Source: Microbacterium sp. BK668 (GTDB lineage Bacteria > Actinomycetota > Actinomycetes > Actinomycetales > Microbacteriaceae). Taken from it: a DNA stretch of 64,000 nt. Both the position numbers and the translations under genes were made by a program. The notes below the pieces were generated by a model that was given only the letters and a program-made list of their open reading frames with translations, ran no database searches and was not told the DNA's origin. The stretch is taken from positions 2,170,001 to 2,234,000 of the forward strand of contig NZ_SNWG01000001.1 of the NCBI RefSeq assembly GCF_004362195.1, written 5' to 3'. This document shows positions 44,560 to 53,960 of the stretch, piece after piece. The first letter of the stretch is position 1; each line of letters begins with the position of its first letter.

Positions 44560-47444
44560 TGGCGGGCGGACTCCAGTCGTTCCAGGCTCGCCACATCGGG
44601 ACGGATGCCGCGGCCCAGCGCGTCATGCTCGATGCGCTCGGCTTCGACACCGTCGAGGAGCTCGTGAAGCGGGCGGTGCCGGCATCCATCCACCTCACTC
44701 CCCGCGAGACGACCGGCATCCCGCCCGCCGCGACCGAGGCGGAGGCGCTCGCGGAGCTGCGGACGCTGGCTTCCCAGAACCGTGCGGCGCGGCCGATGAT
44801 CGGGCTCGGCTACTACGACACCGTCACGCCGTCGGTGATCGCCCGGAACGTGCTGGAGAACCCCTCCTGGTACACCGCCTACACGCCGTACCAGCCCGAG
44901 ATCTCGCAGGGGCGCCTCGAGGCCCTCATCAACTTCCAGACGATGGTCACCGACCTGACGGGGCTCGACACCGCGAACGCGTCGATGCTCGACGAGTCGA
45001 CCGCGGTCGTCGAGGGGATGCTGGTCGCCCGACGTGCCTCGAAGTCGGCGTCGAACGTGTTCGCCGTCGACGCCGACGCGCTTCCCCAGACGAAGGCCGT
45101 GCTGCATGCGCGTGCGGCGGCCGTCGGCATCCAGCTCGTCGAGGTCGACTTCGCGCGCGGCGGGACGCTCCCCGAGGAGCTCTTCGGCACCCTCGTGCAG
45201 TACCCCGGCGCATCGGGCCGCGTGTGGGACCCGAGCGGCGTCATCGACGCGACCCACCTCGCGGGCGGCCTGGTCGTCGCCGCCGCGGACCTCCTCGCGT
45301 TGACGCTGCTGCGCTCGCCGGGCTCGCTCGACGCCGACATCGCCGTCGGCACGACGCAGCGGTTCGGCGTTCCGCTCGGCTTCGGCGGTCCGCACGCGGG
45401 GTACATGGCGGTGCGGTCGGGGCTGGAGCGTCAGCTTCCGGGTCGCCTCGTGGGCGTGTCGGTGGATGCCGCGGGCCACCCGGCCTACCGGCTGTCGCTG
45501 CAGACGCGCGAGCAGCACATCCGCCGCGAGAAGGCGACGTCGAACATCTGCACGGCGCAGGTGCTCCTGGCCGTGATGGCCGCCATGTATGCGGTGTACC
45601 ACGGGCCGGCCGGGCTGCGCGCGATCGCCGCGGACACGGCTCGGAAGGCGCAGGCGCTCGCTGCGCGCCTCCGGGAGTATGACCTGCACCTCGTCTCGGA
45701 CTCGTTCTTCGACACCATCCGCGTGGTGACCCCGGGGCCGTCGGAGCGCATCGTCGAGCGCGCGCGATCGAAGGGGTATCAGCTGCACCGGGTCGACGAC
45801 GCGACGGTCGGCGTCTCGGTCGACGAGACGACCACCGCCGACGATCTCGCCGCGGTCGCCTGGGCGTTCGGGCTGCCGGCGGCCGACGAGCATGACGTGC
45901 GCGAGCTGCCGTTCTCCGACGCGACGCCGCTCGCGGGCGTGGCGGCGGCGCTTCACCGGGACGACGAGTACCTGACGCACCCCGTGTTCAACACGCACCG
46001 CTCCGAGACGGCGATGATGCGCTACCTCAAGCAGCTCGCCGACCGCGACTACGCCCTCGACCGCGGGATGATCCCCCTCGGCTCGTGCACCATGAAGCTC
46101 AACGCGGCGACCGAGATGGCGGCCGTCTCGTGGCCCGAGTTCTCGCGCGTGCACCCCTTCGCTCCCGAGGCCGATGTGCGCGGCTACCTCGCCATGATCG
46201 AGCAGCTCGAGGTGTGGCTCGCCGAGGTCACCGGCTACGACGCGGTGTCGCTGCAGCCCAACGCGGGCTCGCAGGGCGAGCTCGCGGGCCTGCTCGCGAT
46301 CCGCGGCTACCACCTCGCCAACGACGAGGCGGACCGGACGGTGTGCCTCATCCCGTCCTCCGCCCACGGCACCAACGCCGCGTCGGCGGTGCTGGCCGGC
46401 ATGAGAGTCGTCGTCGTCGCGTGCGACGAGGCGGGCAACGTCGACCTCGACGACCTGCGCGCGAAGATCTCGGCGAACGCCGACACGCTCGCCGCCCTGA
46501 TGATCACGTATCCGTCGACGCACGGCGTGTACGAGCACGACGTGCTCGAGATCACGCAGGCCGTCCACGACGCCGGCGGGCAGGTGTACGTCGACGGGGC
46601 GAACCTGAACGCCCTCCTCGGATTCGCGCGCTTCGGCGACCTCGGTGGCGACGTCTCGCACCTGAACCTGCACAAGACCTTCGCGATCCCGCACGGCGGC
46701 GGCGGCCCCGGCGTCGGCCCGGTCGCGGCCAAGGCTCACCTCGCCCCGTTCCTGCCGGGGCATCCCTTCTCGCAGCGCATCGACCACGCCGGCGGTGTGT
46801 TCGAGGGCGGCGCCGTGTCTGGCGCACCCCACGGCTCTGCCGGCATCCTCCCGATCTCGTGGGCGTACCTGCGCATGATGGGGACGGAGGGACTGAGGGA
46901 TGCCACGGCTGCCGCCGTCCTGGCCGCGAACTACATCGCGGCCCGACTGAAGGACCACTACCCGGTGCTCTACGCCGGCGACGGCGGCCTCGTCGCGCAC
47001 GAGTGCATCCTCGATCTGCGGCCGCTCCGCGACGAGACCGGCATCACCGTCGACGACGTCGCCAAGCGCCTGATCGACTACGGCTTCCATGCTCCGACGA
47101 TGTCGTTCCCCGTCGCGGGGACGCTCATGGTCGAGCCGACCGAGTCTGAGGACCTCGCCGAGATCGAGCGCTTCATCGACGCGATGATCGCGATCCGTGC
47201 CGAGGCATCCGCCGTCGCCGCCGGCGAGTGGCCTGCCGACGACAACCCGCTCGTGAACGCCCCGCACACCGCCGAGGCCGTCGTGGCGGGGGAGTGGACG
47301 CACCCCTACTCGCGGGAGACCGCCGTGTACCCGGTGCACGCACTCGTGCGCACGAAGTACTGGCCCCCCGTCCGCCGGATCGACCAGGCCTACGGCGACC
47401 GCAACCTCGTGTGCGCGTGCCCCCCGATCGAGGCCTTCGCCTGA
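44559..47444 (+). CDS. gcvP: glycine dehydrogenase (decarboxylating), P protein
   Basis: PLP enzyme that decarboxylates glycine and loads GcvH. The 961 residues contain both halves of the fused actinobacterial/proteobacterial form: the N-half with [19 protein letters not shown] and [16 protein letters not shown], the C-half with the PLP Lys in [20 protein letters not shown]. It ends with [15 protein letters not shown] 44559 overlaps the gcvH stop (TGATG) without its own ribosome site. A complex hairpin repeat follows. Confidence 0.97.
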   Translation: MAGGLQSFQARHIGTDAAAQRVMLDALGFDTVEELVKRAVPASIHLTPRETTGIPPAATEAEALAELRTLASQNRAARPMIGLGYYDTVTPSVIARNVLENPSWYTAYTPYQPEISQGRLEALINFQTMVTDLTGLDTANASMLDESTAVVEGMLVARRASKSASNVFAVDADALPQTKAVLHARAAAVGIQLVEVDFARGGTLPEELFGTLVQYPGASGRVWDPSGVIDATHLAGGLVVAAADLLALTLLRSPGSLDADIAVGTTQRFGVPLGFGGPHAGYMAVRSGLERQLPGRLVGVSVDAAGHPAYRLSLQTREQHIRREKATSNICTAQVLLAVMAAMYAVYHGPAGLRAIAADTARKAQALAARLREYDLHLVSDSFFDTIRVVTPGPSERIVERARSKGYQLHRVDDATVGVSVDETTTADDLAAVAWAFGLPAADEHDVRELPFSDATPLAGVAAALHRDDEYLTHPVFNTHRSETAMMRYLKQLADRDYALDRGMIPLGSCTMKLNAATEMAAVSWPEFSRVHPFAPEADVRGYLAMIEQLEVWLAEVTGYDAVSLQPNAGSQGELAGLLAIRGYHLANDEADRTVCLIPSSAHGTNAASAVLAGMRVVVVACDEAGNVDLDDLRAKISANADTLAALMITYPSTHGVYEHDVLEITQAVHDAGGQVYVDGANLNALLGFARFGDLGGDVSHLNLHKTFAIPHGGGGPGVGPVAAKAHLAPFLPGHPFSQRIDHAGGVFEGGAVSGAPHGSAGILPISWAYLRMMGTEGLRDATAAAVLAANYIAARLKDHYPVLYAGDGGLVAHECILDLRPLRDETGITVDDVAKRLIDYGFHAPTMSFPVAGTLMVEPTESEDLAEIERFIDAMIAIRAEASAVAAGEWPADDNPLVNAPHTAEAVVAGEWTHPYSRETAVYPVHALVRTKYWPPVRRIDQAYGDRNLVCACPPIEAFA

Positions 47445-47453
47445 CAGGTCGCG

Positions 47454-47554
47454 CGGTTCTCCTCCGCTGGTCGGTGCGAGCGGAGGAGAACCGAGCGAGG
47501 GAGGACGGATTGCGACATCCGGTCCTCCCTCCGACTGTTCTCCTCCTGCCGACC
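47454..47554. repeat. nested hairpin repeat element after gcvP
   Basis: A 15-bp perfect stem (CGGTTCTCCTCCGCT 47454-47468 with its complement 47479-47493) is followed by a second stem GAGGGAGGAC/GTCCTCCCTC (47497-47506, 47522-47531) with GGAT/ATCC inside. GTTCTCCTCC then recurs at 47537-47546 and CCGACC (47549-47554) can pair with GGTCGG in the first loop, giving alternative folds. It may act as terminator for both gcvP and the convergent CPBP gene. Confidence 0.75.
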
Positions 47555-47556
47555 TC

Positions 47557-48426
47557 TCACGCGCTCGGAGTGGGAGTGGGAGTCGGGGTCGGCGATGGCG
47601 TCGGTGAGGGGGGAGGGCCGAAGACGCCGGGCCAGAGGCCGGCGGCGATCGGATAGCCCACGAAGGCGACGACGTCGAGCAGCGTGTGCGCGATCACGAG
47701 GGGCATGACGCGTCCCCAGCGCTTGTAGCACCACCCGAACACGACGCCCATCACGAAGTTCCCGACGATCGCTCCGGGTCCCTGGTACGCGTGGTACGCG
47801 CCGCGAAGGGCCGCGGTCGAGAGGATGATCGCCCACCAGTTCCACCCGAGACGGCGCAGCCGGTCGAAGAGGTAGGCGATGAAGATGACCTCCTCGGTCA
47901 GGCCGGCGCGCACCGCCGACAGCACGAGGAGCGGGACCGTCCACCATGCGGCATCGAGCGGCGACGCGACGACGGCGACCGTGATCCCGAGCGCTCGCCC
48001 GACCGCGTAGAGCGCGAGTCCCGGGATCCCGATGACGGCGGCGATCAGGATGCCGCGCCCCAGGTCTCCGCCGAAGTGAGTGAAGTCGAGGCCGATCCGC
48101 CGGAGCGCATCGCTCCCGGGCTCCCACAGAAGGTAGACGACGAGGGCCACCAGCGCGAGGGCGAAGAAGATGGACAGGAGCTGATAGACGATGTCCCACA
48201 CGGCCAGCGCGTCGCGGGACGGATTCACCTGCGCCTGCTGCTGCCCGAGGGGAACGGGCGTGAGGAGCCGGCGGACGAGGGTCAGGACCGAGTAGAGGGC
48301 CGACTGGCCGACGGAGACGGCCAGGACGAGGCACACCTCCCACGTGTATCGCCGGCGCTCGTAGGCGCTGAGGACCGGGACGGTAGTGGGTTCCCTCTCA
48401 ACCGAGGGGCCGCCGGGCGAGGTCAC
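47557..48426 (-). CDS. CPBP (CAAX protease/bacteriocin-processing) family membrane protease
   Basis: About 289 residues with seven or eight membrane helices. The glutamic-protease motifs are AGLTEEVIFIAYLFDRL (EExxx), RGAYHAYQG and AHTLLDVVAFVG. The family's second residue pattern EExxxR is altered (EEVIFIA). The C-terminus is a low-complexity Pro-Ser/Pro-Thr repeat of about 17 residues. GTG 48426 is taken as start because CAATCT lies 6 nt upstream; GTG 48444 in frame is an alternative. Substrate unknown. Confidence 0.85.
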   Translation of the reverse strand: MTSPGGPSVEREPTTVPVLSAYERRRYTWEVCLVLAVSVGQSALYSVLTLVRRLLTPVPLGQQQAQVNPSRDALAVWDIVYQLLSIFFALALVALVVYLLWEPGSDALRRIGLDFTHFGGDLGRGILIAAVIGIPGLALYAVGRALGITVAVVASPLDAAWWTVPLLVLSAVRAGLTEEVIFIAYLFDRLRRLGWNWWAIILSTAALRGAYHAYQGPGAIVGNFVMGVVFGWCYKRWGRVMPLVIAHTLLDVVAFVGYPIAAGLWPGVFGPPPSPTPSPTPTPTPTPSA

Positions 48427-48490
48427 CTTGTCAGATTGCCACACTCAAGCCCTGTTGAGTTAAGGCTCTGTAACGTTTTCGCGGTTCCTT

Positions 48491-48519
48491 TTGACCATCT
48501 CAGGAGGCGTGCTTATCGT
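48491..48519 (+). promoter_or_regulatory. promoter of the oligopeptide-type ABC operon
   Basis: TTGACC (48491-48496) and TATCGT (48514-48519) are separated by exactly 17 bp. The resulting leader of about 65 nt ends in a strong AGGAGG site. Confidence 0.7.
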
Positions 48520-48589
48520 TTCTTCATCCCCGCGCCGTCCGTCCCTGCTTGACGTGCGCGCACAACCCTGCACAGGAGGAACAGTGAGA

Positions 48590-50428
48590 ATGAAGCGCAT
48601 CTCGGCGGCGGTGGCGCTCACCGCAGCCGGCGCACTGGTGATCTCAGGCTGCGCCGCCGGTGGCGGCGAGAGCAACAACGACGACTCCGGTCTCGTCGAG
48701 GGCTCGTCGATCACCGCAGCGTGGAACCAGGCGTTCTATTCGGCCAACGGCAACACGTCGTACGGCAACGCCACGGCGAACAACAACATCAACTACCTGA
48801 CGTACGCCGGGTTCAACTACTTCAACAACGTCCCCGAGCTCGTTCAGGACACGTCGTTCGGCTCGTACGAGAAGATCTCGGACGACCCGCTGACGATCAA
48901 GTACACGATCGCCGATGACGTGAAGTGGTCGGACGGCACCGCTGTCGACGCCACCGACCTCATGCTGAACTGGGCCGCACTGTCGCGCGCCCTCGACACC
49001 CCGGACTTCGACCCGGCCGAGTACACCGACCCCGACACGGGTGAGTTCACCGACGCCTTCCCGACCGACGTCGTCTACTTCGACTCCGGCGTGACGCCCG
49101 ACGCGCGCTTCGGCCTGGTTCAGGACACCCCCGAGGTCAGCGACGACGGCAAGTCGGTCACTCTCGTCTACTCGAAGCCCTACGTCGACTGGGAGACCTC
49201 GTTCGCGTCGCCGCTCCCGGCGCACATCATCGGTGAGAAGGCGCTCGGCATCGACGACGCCGAAGAGGCGAAGACCGCGGTCCTCGACGCCATCCAGAAC
49301 GACGACCAGGAGGCTCTGGCCAAGATCTCGGCGTTCTGGAACTCGGGCTTCAACTTCACCGCCCTCCCCGACGACCCCGACCTGCTCGTGGCCAGCGGCC
49401 CGTACATGATCAGCGACTTCCAGGCCGATCAGTTCATCACGCTGACCGCCAACCCCGAGTACACCGGGGACAACAAGCCGAAGATCGAGGAGATCACGGT
49501 CCGCTTCATCCCCGACCCGCTCGCGGCGGCTCAGGCGCTGGAGAACGGCGAGGTCGACATCATCTCCCCGCAGGCCACGGCCGACCTCAAGACCGCGGTC
49601 GACGCGATCGACGGCGTCACGGTCCTCACGGGCGTCGAGGGCACGTACGAGCACCTCGACCTTCAGTTCGACCAGGCGCGCAACCCTGACAACATCTTCA
49701 AGGACCCGAAGGTCCGCGAGGCGTTCCTCAAGACGGTTCCCCGCCAGGAGATCCTCGACAAGCTCATCAAGCCGATCGTCGGCGAGGACGCGCTCCTGCG
49801 CAGCTCGCAGATCTTCGTCCCGGGCTCCGAGGGCTACGACGAGTCCGTCGCCAACAACGGCTCGGACCAGTTCGCCGAGGTCGACATCGAGGGCGCCAAG
49901 GCCCTCCTCGCCGAGGCCGGCCTCACCAACCCCGAGGTCTGCATCCTCTACGCGTCGAACAACCCGCGTCGTGTCAACGAGTTCGCCCTGATTCAGGCAT
50001 CCGCCAACCAGGCCGGCTTCAACGTCACCGACTGCGGCTCCGAGGAGTGGGGCGGCCTGCTGGGCACGCCCGGCGCCTACGACGCCGTGTTCTTCGGCTG
50101 GCAGACGACCGCCCTTTCGGTCACCGACTGGACGGCGAACTTCGAAGAAGGCGGGATCAACAACCTGAGCTTCTACAACAACGAGGAGATCAACGCCCTG
50201 TCGCAGGAGATCTCGTCGGAGTTCGACGAGGAGCGCCAGATGGAGATCAAGATGGAGGCCGACAAGATCCTCTGGAACGACTTCTTCGGAGTCACGATCT
50301 TCCAGTTCCCGTCGGTCACCGCCTTCAGCGACCGTGTCACCAACATCGACCCCTCGATCATCGCGCCGACCATCTTCTGGAACGCGTGGGACTGGGAGGT
50401 CACGGACTCGGGCAGCACTGACGAGTAA
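48590..50428 (+). CDS. peptide-type ABC transporter substrate-binding lipoprotein (family 5)
   Basis: A 612-residue extracytoplasmic solute receptor. The signal peptide MKRISAAVALTAAGALVISG ends at the lipobox Cys, so the mature protein is lipid-anchored. SBP_bac_5 features include KYTIADDVKWSDGTAVDATD and a C-terminal FFGWQTTALSVTDW region. AGGAGG lies 9 nt upstream of ATG 48590. The Asn/Asp-rich surface and the downstream permeases point to oligopeptide or similar uptake; the ligand cannot be assigned. A strong hairpin follows before the permease genes. Confidence 0.93.
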   Translation: MKRISAAVALTAAGALVISGCAAGGGESNNDDSGLVEGSSITAAWNQAFYSANGNTSYGNATANNNINYLTYAGFNYFNNVPELVQDTSFGSYEKISDDPLTIKYTIADDVKWSDGTAVDATDLMLNWAALSRALDTPDFDPAEYTDPDTGEFTDAFPTDVVYFDSGVTPDARFGLVQDTPEVSDDGKSVTLVYSKPYVDWETSFASPLPAHIIGEKALGIDDAEEAKTAVLDAIQNDDQEALAKISAFWNSGFNFTALPDDPDLLVASGPYMISDFQADQFITLTANPEYTGDNKPKIEEITVRFIPDPLAAAQALENGEVDIISPQATADLKTAVDAIDGVTVLTGVEGTYEHLDLQFDQARNPDNIFKDPKVREAFLKTVPRQEILDKLIKPIVGEDALLRSSQIFVPGSEGYDESVANNGSDQFAEVDIEGAKALLAEAGLTNPEVCILYASNNPRRVNEFALIQASANQAGFNVTDCGSEEWGGLLGTPGAYDAVFFGWQTTALSVTDWTANFEEGGINNLSFYNNEEINALSQEISSEFDEERQMEIKMEADKILWNDFFGVTIFQFPSVTAFSDRVTNIDPSIIAPTIFWNAWDWEVTDSGSTDE

Positions 50429-50475
50429 TCCGCAGCAGGTCTGATCCCGGGTCTTCCGGCTCGGATCCGACCGAC

Positions 50476-50510
50476 GTGGGGTGCAGGTCCCAGTGGGACC
50501 TGCACCCCAC
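50476..50510 (+). terminator. long hairpin between lipoprotein and permease genes
   Basis: GTGGGGTGCAGGTCCCA (50476-50492) is followed after one base by its exact complement (50494-50510), a 35-bp palindrome. Without a T-tract it may only partly stop transcription, giving more receptor than permease, a common arrangement. Confidence 0.8.
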
Positions 50511-50515
50511 CGCGT

Positions 50516-50588
50516 TAGACTCCTCTCAGTGGTTGAGCATCGTCGCGCCGCGATCCGCGCGATGGCGCTTGCGCTGATTCACCGATAG
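50516..50588 (+). promoter_or_regulatory. second promoter with possible 19-codon leaderless leader ORF
   Basis: TAGACT (50516-50521) is followed 7 nt later by GTG 50529, opening a 19-codon frame (VVEHRRAAIRAMALALIHR) that ends in TAG at 50586-50588, 15 nt before the permease ATG. This is the leaderless layout used by many genes here, so a small leader peptide or simply an internal promoter is possible. Confidence 0.4.
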
Positions 50589-50603
50589 GCAGGCGGCCAC
50601 ACC

Positions 50604-52121
50604 ATGGCTTCATTCATCATTCGGCGGCTGATCGCATCGATCTTCGTGCTGTTCGCCGCGACGTTCCTGATGTACATCCTCGTGTCGTTCGCGGGCGATC
50701 CCCTCGAAGACCTCAAGCAGAGCAGCGCCCCCAACAAGGCCCAGCTCATCGAAGCCCGCACCAGGCTTCTCAACCTCGACGTCCCCGCTCCGCTGCGCTA
50801 CTTCCTGTGGCTCGGCGGTCTCTTCCGCGGCGACTTCGGGGTCAGCATCCAGAACCAGCCCGTCAACGCACTGCTGGCGAACGCGATCACGTCGACGCTG
50901 ACGCTCGTGACCACCGCCACCGTCGTGGCGATCCTGATGGGCCTCACGGTCGGCATCGTGTCGGCCCTCCGCCAGTACAGCGGCTTCGACTACGGCGTCA
51001 CGCTCCTGGCGTTCCTGTTCTTCTCGCTCCCCATCTTCTGGGTCGCCGTGCTCCTCAAGCAGTACGGCGCGATCCAGCTCAACAACTGGCTCAACGACCC
51101 GACGATCTCGGTTCCCGTGATCATCGGCCTGTCGCTGTTCGCGGGAGTCATCTGGATGTCGCTGATCGGCGGCCGATGGCGCCGGCGACTGATCGTCTTC
51201 GGCGTGTCCGCGGTCGCGACCGGCGCGGTCCTCACCTTCCTCTCGGTGACGCAGTGGTTCGCCGATCCGGGCATCGGCATCGCCGTCTACATCGTGCTGG
51301 CTGTCGGCATCGCCTTCGGCGTGACCGCCATCTCCACGGGGCTTCGCAATCGCCGGGCGCTGTACGCGTCGCTCATCGTGGCCGCGCTCGGCATCGCGCT
51401 GTACTACCCGATGACCAACTACCTGCTCAACGGCATGACGCTGTGGCTGTTCCTCCTCTTCGCTGTCCTGTCCGTCGTCATCAGCGGCGCCATCGGGTGG
51501 TTCATGGGGGCTCCCGACCGCGCGCCGGTCGCCCGGACGACGGCCATCGTCGGGTTCCTCACCGCCGGTCTCATCGCGCTCAACAAGTACATGTCGTACT
51601 GGGAGGCGTACGCGAACTCCAGCCGCGTGCGCGGTCGTCCCATCGCGACGGTGGGCGCGTCGACGCCCGGCCTCGGCGGGAACTTCTGGGTGCAGGGCAT
51701 CGACCTGTTCACCCACCTGCTCCTGCCGACGATCGCGATCATCCTCGTCTCGTTCGCGAGCTACACCCGCTACTCGCGCGCGAGCCTCCTCGAGGTCATG
51801 AACCAGGACTACATCCGCACGGCGCGCGCGAAGGGCCTGACGCAGCGCACCGTCGTCGTGCGCCACGCGTTCCGCAACGCGCTGATCCCGATCACGACGA
51901 TCATCGCGTTCGACGTGGGCGCGCTGATCGGCGGCGCCGTCGTGACCGAGACCGTCTTCGGATGGGTCGGCATGGGGCGCCTCTTCGTCAACGGCCTCGC
52001 GGCCTCCGATCCCAATCCCGTCATGGCGTTCTTCGTCGTGACCGGCACCCTGGCGGTGGTCTTCAACCTCATCGCGGACCTCGTCTACGCGGGCCTCGAC
52101 CCGAGAATCAAGGTGGGCTGA
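50604..52121 (+). CDS. ABC transporter permease, DppB type with large insertion
   Basis: A 505-residue inner-membrane permease. The N-terminal part (FIIRRLIASIFVLFAATFLMY ... FRGDFGVSI) and C-terminal part (YTRYSRASLLEVMNQDYIRTARAKGL with the EAA loop, HAFRNALIPITTII) are standard DppB/OppB. Between roughly residues 170 and 370 an extra hydrophobic block with six or so helices is inserted, making the protein about 190 residues longer than usual. Start ATG 50604 with AGGC/GGC upstream, weak. Coupled to the next permease (1-nt gap). Confidence 0.92.
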   Translation: MASFIIRRLIASIFVLFAATFLMYILVSFAGDPLEDLKQSSAPNKAQLIEARTRLLNLDVPAPLRYFLWLGGLFRGDFGVSIQNQPVNALLANAITSTLTLVTTATVVAILMGLTVGIVSALRQYSGFDYGVTLLAFLFFSLPIFWVAVLLKQYGAIQLNNWLNDPTISVPVIIGLSLFAGVIWMSLIGGRWRRRLIVFGVSAVATGAVLTFLSVTQWFADPGIGIAVYIVLAVGIAFGVTAISTGLRNRRALYASLIVAALGIALYYPMTNYLLNGMTLWLFLLFAVLSVVISGAIGWFMGAPDRAPVARTTAIVGFLTAGLIALNKYMSYWEAYANSSRVRGRPIATVGASTPGLGGNFWVQGIDLFTHLLLPTIAIILVSFASYTRYSRASLLEVMNQDYIRTARAKGLTQRTVVVRHAFRNALIPITTIIAFDVGALIGGAVVTETVFGWVGMGRLFVNGLAASDPNPVMAFFVVTGTLAVVFNLIADLVYAGLDPRIKVG

Positions 52122-52122
52122 C

Positions 52123-53310
52123 ATGAACACCACAGTCACGCAGGAGCCCGGCACGGGCGAAGACTCGGCCCGCGCCGAGATCTCGATCGAGCAGAAGGAG
52201 ACCGAGGGTCTCAGCCAGGGACAGATCGTCCGGCGCCGGTTCTTCCGTCACCGCGGCGCGCTCATCGCGATGATCGTCCTCGCCTTCATCGTGATCCTCG
52301 CCTTCACGTCTGTCGGCATCAACCTCTGGGGATTGCGGATCACCGGATGGTGGCCCTACTCGTGGGATCAGATCGCGCCGAAGGTCAACAACGGCGTGCC
52401 CACGCTGAGCCTCGTGCCCTTCCAGATCGGAGAGCACCCGTTCGGACAGGACGAGGTCGGCCGCGACATCTTCGCCGTCGTCATGCGCGGTGCCCAGCAG
52501 TCGCTCATGGTGATGGTGATCGCGGGCGTCGTCGCCACGACGATCGGCGTGGTCATCGGGGCGTTCGCCGGCTACTACCGCTCGCGCACCGACTCGATCC
52601 TGATGCGTTTCACCGACATCGTCATCACGATCCCGCTGATCGTGATCGGTGCCGTCCTCGGCAACGCGTTCGGAAGCCTCGGCGCCGCCGTGCTCGGCGT
52701 GGTGATCGGCCTGTTCGCGTGGACGACGATGGCGCGCCTCGTGCGCGGCGAGTTCCTCACGCTCCGCGAGCGGGAGTTCGTCGACGCCGCCCGCGTATCG
52801 GGTGCCCGCGACCGGCGCATCATCTTCCGGCACATCCTCCCCAACTCGATCGGCGTCATCGTCGTCAACGCGACGCTGCTCATGGCCGGCGCCATCCTGC
52901 TCGAGTCCGCGCTCAGCTACCTCGGCTTCGGTGTGCAGTCGCCCGACACGTCGCTCGGCAAGATCGTGTCCGACAACCAGGCCGCGTTCTCCACGCGACC
53001 CTGGCTGTTCTGGTGGCCGGGCCTGTTCATCATCGCGATCGCGCTGTGCGTCAACTTCATCGGCGACGGTCTGCGCGACGCGTTCGATCCTCGTCAGAAG
53101 AAGAAGCCGAGCGAGCGCGCGATGGCGCGTTCCGGTCGTGCCGGTGGTCCGGTCGCCCCGATCCTCGACACGACCGAGCCGAAGGAGCGCGCAACCGTCA
53201 CCGTCGCAGGCGAGGCCGTGTACGCGAGCGAAGACGTCGTGAACTACCACGACCCGCGTCCCGACCGACCCGGTGACCCGACGAACGAGCCGCTCAACCC
53301 GGAGCGGTGA
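52123..53310 (+). CDS. ABC transporter permease, DppC type
   Basis: A 395-residue permease partner. The N-terminal OppC-like helix (FRHRGALIAMIVLAFIVILA) is followed by HPFGQDEVGRDIFAVVMRGA, the signature of this subfamily, and the EAA loop EFVDAARVSGARDRRIIFRH. A hydrophilic C-terminal tail of about 70 residues is an extension. It begins 1 nt after the DppB-type gene. The following gene is on the opposite strand, so the ATPase gene is transcribed separately. Confidence 0.93.
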   Translation: MNTTVTQEPGTGEDSARAEISIEQKETEGLSQGQIVRRRFFRHRGALIAMIVLAFIVILAFTSVGINLWGLRITGWWPYSWDQIAPKVNNGVPTLSLVPFQIGEHPFGQDEVGRDIFAVVMRGAQQSLMVMVIAGVVATTIGVVIGAFAGYYRSRTDSILMRFTDIVITIPLIVIGAVLGNAFGSLGAAVLGVVIGLFAWTTMARLVRGEFLTLREREFVDAARVSGARDRRIIFRHILPNSIGVIVVNATLLMAGAILLESALSYLGFGVQSPDTSLGKIVSDNQAAFSTRPWLFWWPGLFIIAIALCVNFIGDGLRDAFDPRQKKKPSERAMARSGRAGGPVAPILDTTEPKERATVTVAGEAVYASEDVVNYHDPRPDRPGDPTNEPLNPER

Positions 53311-53320
53311 CGGCGTGCTG

Positions 53321-53929
53321 CTAGATCAGCAGGCCGACCACCGTGGCACCGGCCAGAAGCGCGAGAACCGCGACGGTGGCCCCGTGCCACGTCACGGTCT
53401 CGGCGTCCGGGTCCTCGCCGGCGGCCAGGAGGCCGGCGTCGCGGAGCTCCTCCCAACGACCGCGGATGAGCTGCGCGAGGTTGCCGCTCGGCGTCGAGAC
53501 GGCGTCGGCCGGCCGCAGCTCGCCGTACTCGCCCTTGGCCGACTCGCCGACACCCTCGAAGTCCTTGCTCGCAAGGCCGAGCGTGCGGTGACGGCCGGGG
53601 GCGGGAGCCGCCCATACCGACACCGTGCGCCGAGACGTCCGCAGGGTCAGCGCATATCGCGTGTCGATCTCGCGGATCGCCGGCCACGGCACGAAGTAGG
53701 TGCGGAGCACGTTCTCGACGGTGATGCCGTGCTGCTGCACACGCAGGGACGGACGCCAGAAGAGCGCCCACGCCAGGACGGCGACGAGCACGATCGGCCA
53801 GGCGTAGCGCAGGCCGGCCGCGACATCCCCCCAGAAGAGCGCGACGATCCCCACAGCGCACACGACGACGGTGATGACAGCGAGGGCACGGCCGAAGACC
53901 GGCCGGTACACGACCTCCTGGAACGCCAT
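53321..53929 (-). CDS. PH-domain-like membrane protein
   Basis: A 202-residue protein with two N-terminal helices (VITVVVCAVGIVALFWG and IVLVAVLAWALFW), then a bacterial PH-like beta domain (QHGITVENVLRTYFVPWPAI, RYALTLRTSRRTVSVWAAPA), and a C-terminal helix (VAVLALLAGATVVGLLI). Function unknown. ATG 53929 is chosen as the first Met after the Arg-rich upstream frame. It lies antisense inside the ABC operon, converging with the DppC gene and divergent from the ATPase gene with only a 31-bp spacer. Confidence 0.72.
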   Translation of the reverse strand: MAFQEVVYRPVFGRALAVITVVVCAVGIVALFWGDVAAGLRYAWPIVLVAVLAWALFWRPSLRVQQHGITVENVLRTYFVPWPAIREIDTRYALTLRTSRRTVSVWAAPAPGRHRTLGLASKDFEGVGESAKGEYGELRPADAVSTPSGNLAQLIRGRWEELRDAGLLAAGEDPDAETVTWHGATVAVLALLAGATVVGLLI

Positions 53930-53960
53930 GATCCCAAGCTTCTCAGATTGGACATCTCGA

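Noticed and set aside
44265..47339. 1024-codon open frame antisense to gcvP and gcvH
   Set aside because: High-GC genes leave the opposite strand open; the translation is low-complexity Arg/Val/Asp-rich with no domains, while gcvP is complete on the other strand.
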